Positions 46,835 to 53,320 of a stretch of DNA of 64,000 bases are shown here, one piece after another. Within the stretch, counting starts at the first letter, position 1. Each line of letters starts with the position of its first letter. The position numbers were made by a program, and so were the translations under genes. The notes under the pieces are model-generated. The model saw only the letters and a list, made by a program, of their open reading frames with translations. It made no database searches and was not told the DNA's origin. Source of the stretch: Parabacteroides chongii (GTDB taxonomy: Bacteria; Bacteroidota; Bacteroidia; Bacteroidales; Tannerellaceae); NCBI RefSeq assembly GCF_029581355.1, contig NZ_CP120849.1, positions 3,876,501-3,940,500 on the forward strand, written 5' to 3'.

Positions 46835-46870
46835 AAAAGCCCGGCAGACTGTGAAGTTAGCCGGGCTTTT
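46835..46870 (-). terminator. Terminator of the DUF5053 gene
   Basis: A perfect 11-bp stem (AAAAGCCCGGC with its complement) around a 14-base loop containing ACTGTGAAGTTA. T-tracts flank it on both strands. A close copy is at 47915-47952. Confidence 0.85.
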
Positions 46871-46895
46871 GTTCTCTGTAAATGTGTCAAGATCT

Positions 46896-47336
46896 TCAGA
46901 GGGTTTGCTCGATAACCCGAGCTGTTCGTTCTATTTTTCCGCTTATGTCGCGGAGTGCTTGTAATAATGTTTGTTTTTCTTCATTGGTGAATTGCGCTTC
47001 TTTGCCATGAATCATTAATCCGTTTATACGCTGGCTTAACCACGCACGACTTTTGTTGAAATAGGTACGGGCAATGTAAGACCAGGATACTGATTCATAT
47101 ATGCCATCAAGTTTATTCCTAAGCACGTCATCGATTAGTTTATCGACTCTTGCGCAAGCTTTATTCGCTCCTTCGATAAAAGCTTCACTAACCAACTGCT
47201 TTTCTTCGTCGCTTTTTGAGTTGGCAAACGCCTTCACTTCAGAACGAAACGCGTTACGTTCTTCGTCTGTATTCAAGAGCATGAACTTACTTTTCAATGC
47301 TTCCAGTTCCTGATTGATTTGTTCCTTATTTGCCAT
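46896..47336 (-). CDS. DUF5053 family protein
   Basis: 146 residues: a helical N-terminus (INQELEALKSKFMLLNTDEE) and the C-terminal pattern FNKSRAWLSQRINGLMIHGK followed by FTNEEKQTLLQALRDISGKI, which I recognise as DUF5053, a small family common near Bacteroidales mobile elements. The WLSQRINGL segment looks like a recognition helix, so DNA binding is possible but unproved. It follows a 57-residue gene and shares its palindrome-bearing promoter. Confidence 0.75.
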   Translation of the reverse strand: MANKEQINQELEALKSKFMLLNTDEERNAFRSEVKAFANSKSDEEKQLVSEAFIEGANKACARVDKLIDDVLRNKLDGIYESVSWSYIARTYFNKSRAWLSQRINGLMIHGKEAQFTNEEKQTLLQALRDISGKIERTARVIEQTL

Positions 47337-47401
47337 ATATTTTGTATTTAAAGTCTAGTGAAAAGATCTTTTAGAGAGTACCCCCGAAGGGGTACTAACT
47401 G

Positions 47402-47575
47402 CTAACCTTTCAACTTGAGTAACAATATCAACCGGTCTAAATGCTGGTCGATTTGTTTTTCAAGTTCTCTTTCCGAGGTACTTTGTACTAAAATATCCCA
47501 GTAAAGAGAATAGAACAGAAGATTGTTCTTTTCATGTTCTATCAGAGCCTTTAGCTCATTTTGGTTATCATCCAT
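47402..47575 (-). CDS. 57-residue helical protein
   Basis: Short frame from the ATG at 47575 to a TAG at 47404-47402. Begins MDDNQNELKALIEHEKNN, then a hydrophobic LLFYSLYWDILV, and ends HLDRLILLLKLKG. It lies directly downstream of a strong promoter and 65 bp before the DUF5053 gene, which supports it as a real gene. No family recognised. Confidence 0.6.
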   Translation of the reverse strand: MDDNQNELKALIEHEKNNLLFYSLYWDILVQSTSERELEKQIDQHLDRLILLLKLKG

Positions 47576-47594
47576 CTAAAAGATCTTGACACAA

Positions 47595-47626
47595 CAAAGG
47601 TAGATAAACATTTGTTTATCTACAAA
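47595..47626 (-). promoter_or_regulatory. Promoter with perfect palindromic operator
   Basis: On the minus strand, TTTG (47626-47623) and TACCTTTG (47602-47595) are spaced by 20 bp, an ideal Bacteroidota -33/-7 pair. Between and overlapping them (47600-47623) is a perfect palindrome, GTAGATAAACA-TT-TGTTTATCTAC. Its position would let a bound dimer block polymerase. It drives the 57-residue and DUF5053 genes. Confidence 0.8.
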
Positions 47627-47914
47627 GGCTTTCATATTTATTTTTACTCTTCTGGGAAGATTGATATTCCTATCAATGTTGGGTGATCTCCTTTTTTTAT
47701 AGAGTTTAATAATCTATTTGCGTCATTTTGCATCCGTTTTATTTGGCGATTCCCAACGGATTGCGTCAACTTTATAGTGTAAATTAAAGCAAGGTCTCAT
47801 GAAGTGCAAATAAAATTGCTGTTAATTTCAAATAAACTTTCGTTAATCAGATGAATAAACTTGCAAATGAATATCAATAAATTAAAGGATCTGATTCAGA
47901 ATAGTGGATTGAGC
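47627..47914 (+). other. Decay zone with an HTH N-terminal remnant
   Basis: About 290 bp without an intact gene. At 47867 an ATG opens MNINKLKDLIQNSGLSKK, which looks like the first helix of an XRE-type regulator, but it runs straight into the terminator copy at 47915. Nothing else in the stretch is recognisable. Confidence 0.4.
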
Positions 47915-47952
47915 AAAAAAAACCGGCAAACTGTGAAGTTAGCCGGTTTTTT
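47915..47952 (-). terminator. Second copy of the CCGG-type terminator
   Basis: AAAAAACCGGC pairs with GCCGGTTTTTT. The loop AAACTGTGAAGTTA is the same as in the copy at 46835-46870 apart from one base, so the two are related by duplication. Confidence 0.8.
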
Positions 47953-47955
47953 GTA

Positions 47956-48080
47956 TTAGATATTGTCAAGTATAAAATCTGCAGGAATTCCGAAACAATC
48001 TCGTAAGCGTTTAGCGATGTTCAAGTTAAGCGCACGTTTACCGTTTGTATTACCTCCGCTTAGCTTACAAAGCAGCCTTC
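47956..48080 (-). pseudogene. C-terminal remnant of an XRE-type regulator
   Basis: The minus strand reads GGNTNGKRALNLNIAKRLRD then CFGIPADFILDNI and a TAA stop at 47958-47956. This is the usual tail of a helix-turn-helix regulator. The frame is lost on the upstream side, where it overlaps the fragment at 48090. Only about 38 codons remain. Confidence 0.5.
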
Positions 48081-48089
48081 AACGAATGG

Positions 48090-48446
48090 GATATAATGAC
48101 CGTACGTTTCCAGGTCTTTCTCACCCGTCTGTTTACCCGCGATTGGGAGCGGACACTTAATTTCCTGCTGGAATACACCGTACTCGGCACCTTACGTTTC
48201 GACCTTCAGCAACCGGACATCATCCTGCGTTTTATCGCCCAAATGGAAAAACGCAGACCCGATTACAACCCCTCTTTGGTCCACCTGGCATTTTCCCTGC
48301 TTCTGACCCTCTCTTATAAGGGATCGGTGGAGTACCTGGGCAACAAGCTGCGTGAGGAATGGCTCACCGCTGAAGACCTCAATATGTTGAACGACAAGAC
48401 TCTGATTGCCAATGAGCCGGGACACAAGCAGTCTAAGGTGAAATAA
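48090..48446 (+). pseudogene. 3' fragment of an unidentified gene
   Basis: Reads AAFNEWDIMTVRFQVFLTRL, then WERTLNFLLEYTVLGTLRFD, and ends at a TAA at 48444. The frame is open a little further upstream (48045), but that part is antisense to the HTH remnant and has no proper start. It appears to be the C-terminal end of a larger, more GC-rich gene joined here by a rearrangement. I do not recognise the family. Confidence 0.5.
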
Positions 48447-48490
48447 GTATAAAACAGCTATGGAATGAATGACGATAATACGGTCGGATG

Positions 48491-49525
48491 TTAATAAGGC
48501 TGTTGGCGTAACCAGATAGCAAAGAAGCGATCGTAAACGATATAACCGGCTTCTGTCCGGTAGACCATTTCCATTTTCGTAAGTGTACGAAGAGCAGAAT
48601 TTACATTGCTGGCGGCTTTCAGCTTGTATTTGGAAATGAAAGAACCGACATTGATCTCCGGTACGATCCGTTCCTTTGCTATCGCTTTGATTAAACGTAT
48701 AGCACCGGAAGTATAAGCTGCCAGTAAGTTTTGATAACCATATTCATTTTCTGCGACGATTTCGCGTATAGCACGACTCACCATTTCTTGATCGGGGTTT
48801 ACGGAATATCCATACAGACGGTTTAATATGGCTTGGATATACCATGTATGCCCTTCGAACTCATCGTAAATGCTGGAAAAAGTATCTTCACTTATAAGAA
48901 GGTTTTGTCTGGCAAACCAAGTAGCGGAGAAATCGTAATAAGCCTTTCTGTCGATACACCCGATGGTTATTGTCTGCGTACTTTGATAAAAAGGACGTTT
49001 GGTCGACAAAAACATTTCCTACATAACATGCTGTTTACTGCCGGCAAAAATAAAACGGACATTAGGTAAAAACTGGATGTAAGAACGTAACAAGGCTTCC
49101 ACCCCTTTTTCCGGATATTCCGTGATTTGCTGGAATTCGTCGATGGCGATATAGCAACGTTTTTCCGACGATTGCAGGTAATTGAATATCTCTTTTAAAG
49201 TAGCTTCTTCTTTATCTGTCGCAATATCGATACTGACACTGCCTAATACGGTGCTGGCGAATACCTGTACAAATTCATTCAGGTTTTGTGTCGAATAAAT
49301 ATCGAGATAAAGAGTGATAATGTCGGGTTGTTGTTCATGTAACTTATAGAAAACGTGTTTGATCAATCCTGTTTTTTCCATACGCCGGGGAGCAACAAGC
49401 GTCAGGTTGCGTTCGTTGTATAGAGCATTGATTATTTGCCCGGTTTCCTGTTGTCTGTCACAGAAATAATCGGGGCCGTAATATCCTGCTATCAGGAAAG
49501 GATTGTTCGGTTGAATTGTTGACAT
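48491..49525 (-). pseudogene. AAA-family ATPase (archaeal ATPase type) broken by one stop codon
   Basis: From the ATG at 49525 (MSTIQPNNPFLIAGYYGPDY) the frame runs through IAIDEFQQIT (Walker B) to FIFAGSKQHVM, meets a TAG at 49021-49019, and continues in the same frame with EMFLSTKRPFYQSTQTITIG to the end at 48491 (AIWLRQQPY). Relatives normally have a glutamine-like residue there, so a single CAG-to-TAG change explains it. The Walker A also reads APRRMEKTGL, with Glu in place of the usual Gly before Lys-Thr. Both changes argue for loss of function. The family includes standalone ATPases near mobile elements. Small TTGCGTAA/TTACGTAA dyads lie upstream at 49530-49565. Confidence 0.88.
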
Positions 49526-49632
49526 ATCTTCATTGCGTAAATTACGTAACGCAAATTGCGTAATAAAGATCGAAGTGTGCAAATAATAACTAATACATTT
49601 GTCAACGACCAACCGGATCGGTTCCTTTTTTA

Positions 49633-49664
49633 TTTGGAAAAGGGGGTAGGGGTAGATATCTTTG
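49633..49664 (+). promoter_or_regulatory. Promoter of the tyrosine recombinase gene
   Basis: TTTG at 49633-49636 and TATCTTTG at 49657-49664 are 20 bp apart, a textbook Bacteroidota pair, 49 bp before the ATG at 49714. Confidence 0.75.
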
Positions 49665-49713
49665 GGGGCGTATTTGCTGTTATAAGGACGGTAATGGGTA
49701 ATTTATAAATAGT

Positions 49714-50703
49714 ATGGAAATGAAAGTAACACAAGAAAACAATCGAAAAAGAAAAGGTCCTTTGTTGTACGACTATATTCGGCAGCGGGCGGAAAGTAAA
49801 CAACTGATGGGTAAAAACAGTACAGCTGACCTTTATTTGGCAGCCGGTCGTCATTTTTACCGATTTCAAAGAAACAAGGATATACCGATTCGTGATCTGA
49901 CTTCCACCTTGTTAAATGATTTTCAAGCCTATTTGCAGGCAAAAAGATTAAAGATCAATACGATTAATAGTTATCTGAGTAGCCTGAGGGCTGTCTACAA
50001 TGCAGCTTTCGACGAACAGCCGTTTGAAATGAGGTATCATCCGTTTCGCAAGTTGAAACTGAAACGTGATCTGACAGTCAAAAAACCTTTATCTGATCAG
50101 CAAGTAAAGAAAATGGCGGCAGCTGATTTTCGTGACCGTCCCGATCTGACTCTGGCTACCGATTTGGCACTATTCAGTTTCATGGCTTATGGCATGCCTT
50201 TTGCTGATATGGTTCGTCTGACTCGAAAGAATATCCGAGGACAAGCTATAGTATATAACCGTCATAAAACGGGGATCGAGATATGTATTGAGATTACTTC
50301 CGGTATGTGGCAAATTATTCATAAATACGAGTCTTCCGAGAGGGATTATCTTTTTCCTGTGATGTTTGCATCTGCTACTTATCGGCAATACAAGGGGATG
50401 CTCTCTAATCATAATTCTGCATTGAAAGAAGTGGGTCGGCTTCTGTCGATTTCTGATAACCTGACCTCTTATGTAATGCGTTATACCTGGGCTTCGGAGG
50501 CTCGTCGTTTACATGTGGACATCGCCGTGATCAGCCAGGCATTAGGACATACCAATGAAAAGACCACCCGCGGATATTTTAATCGGATGGAACAGCCGGA
50601 ACTGAATGAGGCCAATCAAAAGATTACGGATCCCATTAGTAAAATACTGATAAACAAACAAAAAGGTAGAGGTGTTTTTCGGATGGAAGGAACTTATTTA
50701 TGA
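49714..50703 (+). CDS. Tyrosine site-specific recombinase (candidate promoter invertase)
   Basis: 329 residues. SAM-like N-terminal domain (about 15-115, LNDFQAYLQAKRLKINTINS) and catalytic domain (120-300). The lysine hairpin is YNRHKTGIEI, the second arginine is in YVMRYTWASEARRL, the histidine in QALGHTNEKTT and the tyrosine nucleophile in RGYFNRM. The first catalytic arginine, usually in a T/C-R-G-M motif of this family, reads FMAYGMPFADMVRL, so it is replaced or shifted. The last codons lie inside the left 42-bp inverted repeat, so an inversion leaves the C-terminus unchanged. Location beside the repeats suggests it acts on them. Confidence 0.87.
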   Translation: MEMKVTQENNRKRKGPLLYDYIRQRAESKQLMGKNSTADLYLAAGRHFYRFQRNKDIPIRDLTSTLLNDFQAYLQAKRLKINTINSYLSSLRAVYNAAFDEQPFEMRYHPFRKLKLKRDLTVKKPLSDQQVKKMAAADFRDRPDLTLATDLALFSFMAYGMPFADMVRLTRKNIRGQAIVYNRHKTGIEICIEITSGMWQIIHKYESSERDYLFPVMFASATYRQYKGMLSNHNSALKEVGRLLSISDNLTSYVMRYTWASEARRLHVDIAVISQALGHTNEKTTRGYFNRMEQPELNEANQKITDPISKILINKQKGRGVFRMEGTYL

Positions 50704-50732
50704 AATAAGAAATAGCTTATTTATGAAATAAG
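50691..50732 (+). repeat. Left inverted repeat of putative invertible segment 2
   Basis: 42 bp, perfect. Two copies of the dyad CTTATTT-ATG-AAATAAG are separated by AAATAG, giving four half-sites as for a recombinase tetramer. It overlaps the recombinase stop codon. Confidence 0.9.
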
Positions 50733-50796
50733 AATAATATCATAAAGTCTTTTGAAAATCACGCATTATCATTTATCTCAAAATGATTACTGAATG

Positions 50797-50804
50797 CAAA
50801 GTTA
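50797..50804 (-). promoter_or_regulatory. -7 box inside invertible segment 2, facing the recombinase
   Basis: Minus strand TAACTTTG, exact consensus, 65 bp inside the left repeat. In the orientation shown it would fire antisense into the 3' end of the recombinase gene. Confidence 0.5.
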
Positions 50805-51122
50805 AGATATTAGTTGTTAAAAAAGAAACATTTTCTTACTATTTTATCTACATCTTTAGGTTTGTTTTCAGGTTAGATAAAGACTTCTCGAAATTTATAC
50901 TATATTTTATATAAATTCAACCGCTAAATCTATACTAATATTAAATGGCAGAATGTTTAGACATAGCCGGTTAACCCCATCACGCTTTAACTTTTCTTTA
51001 GTAAAGATATCCTTACCGATTTTTGTAGAATTAAACATGTTTGAGTTTCCATTGTTGGTTTTTTACTCTTCATAATAGCTGTCGTTTCTTCAGAATTTAT
51101 ATTCTAAAATAGACAACCTAAA

Positions 51123-51164
51123 CTTATTTCATAAATAAGCTATTTCTTATTTCATAAATAAGTT
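51123..51164 (-). repeat. Right inverted repeat of putative invertible segment 2
   Basis: Exact complement of 50691-50732. It is itself framed by CCTAAA and TTTAGG, making the right end a larger palindrome than the left. Confidence 0.9.
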
Positions 51165-51255
51165 TAGGTTCATGGTGAGTTTACCTGGTATTAGAACCTT
51201 TACTCCGCGATTTTTGAATCAGCGAATAAAATAACTATAATAAAACATAACTAGT

Positions 51256-51852
51256 ATGATGAGAAAACTTATCTTGATGATGTTCCTGTTTGTGATCCCT
51301 CTGTCGTTCTACGCACAGGACAGGTTGACCGGAGAAAAAGGTTCGACCGTCGGGATCAAGACCAATATTCCATATTGGGGAGCAATGGTAACTTTTAATG
51401 CCGGCGCGGAGTTCCGCCTGGCACGTCACTGGAGTTTGGACATAGAGACCGGCCTCAATCCGTTCGACGGAAAGAAGGACGACGGGAGCTATGGCAAATC
51501 TCTCAAACATTGGCGACTCCATCCGGAGATGCGCTATTGGTTCTGTGAAACCTTTTATAAACATTTCATCGGGTTGCATGTCCCGTACATATTATATAAT
51601 GTATCGAACATCAAACTGCTCGGTACCGAAGACGAACGCCACCAGGGGTGGGGCGCAGGCGTGGGCGTCAGCTACGGATATTCCTGGCTGCTCTCCAAAC
51701 ACTGGAACTTAGAAGCTACTGTCGGTGTGGGTTACCTCTACCTCGAATCGGAGAAGTACCCCTGTACTAACTGCGGACGCCGCCAAGAGTACGTGAAGAA
51801 ACATTATTTCGGTCCCACGCAGGCCGCTATCAACCTGATTTATCAATTCTAA
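51256..51852 (+). CDS. DUF3575 outer-membrane protein, first gene of the fimbrial operon
   Basis: 198 residues with a signal peptide (LILMMFLFVIPLSFYA), then VGIKTNIPYWGAMVTFNAGA, FRLARHWSLDIETGLNPF and a C-terminal aromatic end (INLIYQF) as in barrel proteins. This is the DUF3575 pattern, a family that regularly opens FimA/Mfa-type fimbrial operons. A second ATG three bases on could also be the start. The gene is 14 bp upstream of the DUF3868 gene. Confidence 0.85.
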   Translation: MMRKLILMMFLFVIPLSFYAQDRLTGEKGSTVGIKTNIPYWGAMVTFNAGAEFRLARHWSLDIETGLNPFDGKKDDGSYGKSLKHWRLHPEMRYWFCETFYKHFIGLHVPYILYNVSNIKLLGTEDERHQGWGAGVGVSYGYSWLLSKHWNLEATVGVGYLYLESEKYPCTNCGRRQEYVKKHYFGPTQAAINLIYQF

Positions 51853-51865
51853 ACATCGCTGCCTT

Positions 51866-53296
51866 ATGAAAATGAACAAGCATACATGGATTGTGGCAAG
51901 TCTGCTGGCGGTAGCCACCTTGCAGGCACAAGAGATTAAAGTAAAAGATAAGATTGTGGAGAAGTCGGACGGTACCCTGCTGATCGGCATGACGCTCGAC
52001 TTCGGAGAAATCAAAGTCCCTTCAGACCGTAGCCTGGTTTGCACACCGGTCATATCGGCAGGAGACAGCATCCGTCCCCTGACACCGGTCATCCTGAGCG
52101 GACGCGACCGACATATATTATATGAACGGACAGAGCGCACCTATACGACACACGATGAATACGAACTGCTCCGCGAGAATGGCAAGCCACAGACCTTCGA
52201 ATACACCACCCGCACACCGATGGCACCGTGGATGAAGAAGTCGGAAGTCGCCCTCGTCATCGACGAATGTGGTTGCGGTTGGGAGGCATTGCAGAACGAC
52301 CGCTCACCGCTTTTTCCGATTAACATGGCAGAGCCGGTGGTATTGAAACCGCTGCTTGCCTACCGTACGCCCGAAGCCGAAGCAGTCAAGGCGCGTTCGA
52401 TCGAAGGCAAGGCGTTCCTTGACTTCCCGGTTAATAAGATTACCATCTATCCCGACTATCGCAACAACCCGCGCGAACTGGCCGCCATCCGTGCCACGAT
52501 CGAGTCGGTGAAGGACGATCCTTACGCCACTATCACGGAGGTGTGGATCAAAGGTTTCGCCTCTCCCGAAGGAACTTACGCCAACAACACCTATCTGGCA
52601 GAAAACCGTGCCAAGGCTTTGTGCGACTATGTGAAGAGCCTTTACCGCTTCGAACATGCTACCTTCAGCGTCGACTTCGAGCCGGAAGACTGGGAAGGGT
52701 TGGAAAAGCGGCTGGAAGAGATGAACTTGCCCGACAAGGCGGAACTGCTCGCCATCATCCGCAACCCGGAACCGCGCGACTTAGACAAAAAGGAATGGAA
52801 GCTAAAGACGCTGAACGGCGGAACCTCTTACAAGATCCTGTTGCGCGACATCTATCCCGCCTTGCGCCACTCGGATTACGTGGTGAAATACAACATCCGC
52901 AACTTCACAGCCGAAGAGGCGAAGTCGCTCATCTACACCGACCCGAAGAAGCTCAGCTTGAACGAAATGTTCATGGTGGCGCAGCTTTTCGAAGCCGGCA
53001 GCGAGAAGTATAACGAAGTGTTCGAAATCGCGGTCCGCATGTTCCCCGACGACCCGGTGTCTAATTTGAATGCCGCCAACATCGCCATTCGGACAGGCCA
53101 GCTCGACCGTGCGGAAAGCTACCTTGCGAAAGCTGTCGAAGGCGACGAGAAACAGTTGGCACTTGCCTCCGTCCGGATGCTGCGTGGCGATCTCGACGGT
53201 GCGGAAGCGATCCTGAAAGGATTGGAAAACAGCTCGGTAGCAGGCGAAGCCGCCCGTGCGAACCTCGAACAGATCAAGGCGAAGCGCGAAGAATGA
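51866..53296 (+). CDS. DUF3868/OmpA-like periplasmic protein with TPR tail
   Basis: 476 residues. A signal peptide and DUF3868-like beta domain (about 20-150, IKVKDKIVEKSDGTLLIGMT) precede an OmpA-like segment near 210-270 (EVWIKGFASPEGTYANNTYL, ENRAKALCDYVK). Helical repeats follow at about 375-475 (DDPVSNLNAANIAIRTGQLD). The OmpA fold suggests peptidoglycan binding. In fimbrial operons of this type it is thought to help anchor or assemble the fibre; that role is from context. Confidence 0.85.
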   Translation: MKMNKHTWIVASLLAVATLQAQEIKVKDKIVEKSDGTLLIGMTLDFGEIKVPSDRSLVCTPVISAGDSIRPLTPVILSGRDRHILYERTERTYTTHDEYELLRENGKPQTFEYTTRTPMAPWMKKSEVALVIDECGCGWEALQNDRSPLFPINMAEPVVLKPLLAYRTPEAEAVKARSIEGKAFLDFPVNKITIYPDYRNNPRELAAIRATIESVKDDPYATITEVWIKGFASPEGTYANNTYLAENRAKALCDYVKSLYRFEHATFSVDFEPEDWEGLEKRLEEMNLPDKAELLAIIRNPEPRDLDKKEWKLKTLNGGTSYKILLRDIYPALRHSDYVVKYNIRNFTAEEAKSLIYTDPKKLSLNEMFMVAQLFEAGSEKYNEVFEIAVRMFPDDPVSNLNAANIAIRTGQLDRAESYLAKAVEGDEKQLALASVRMLRGDLDGAEAILKGLENSSVAGEAARANLEQIKAKREE

Positions 53297-53320
53297 GATA
53301 TTTTCAAAAAACGATAGCGT

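Larger units (their letters stand above)
50691..51164. other. Putative invertible promoter segment 2 (fimbrial switch)
   Basis: A 474-bp segment between the recombinase gene and the fimbrial operon, bounded by perfect 42-bp inverted repeats. Inside, the best -7 box (TAACTTTG) is on the minus strand at 50797-50804 and points away from the operon. A weaker plus-strand candidate, TAGGTTTG, is at 50857-50864. Inversion would put the stronger box at about 51051-51058 facing the operon, with a leader of about 190 nt. No gene is visible inside. Confidence 0.72.
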
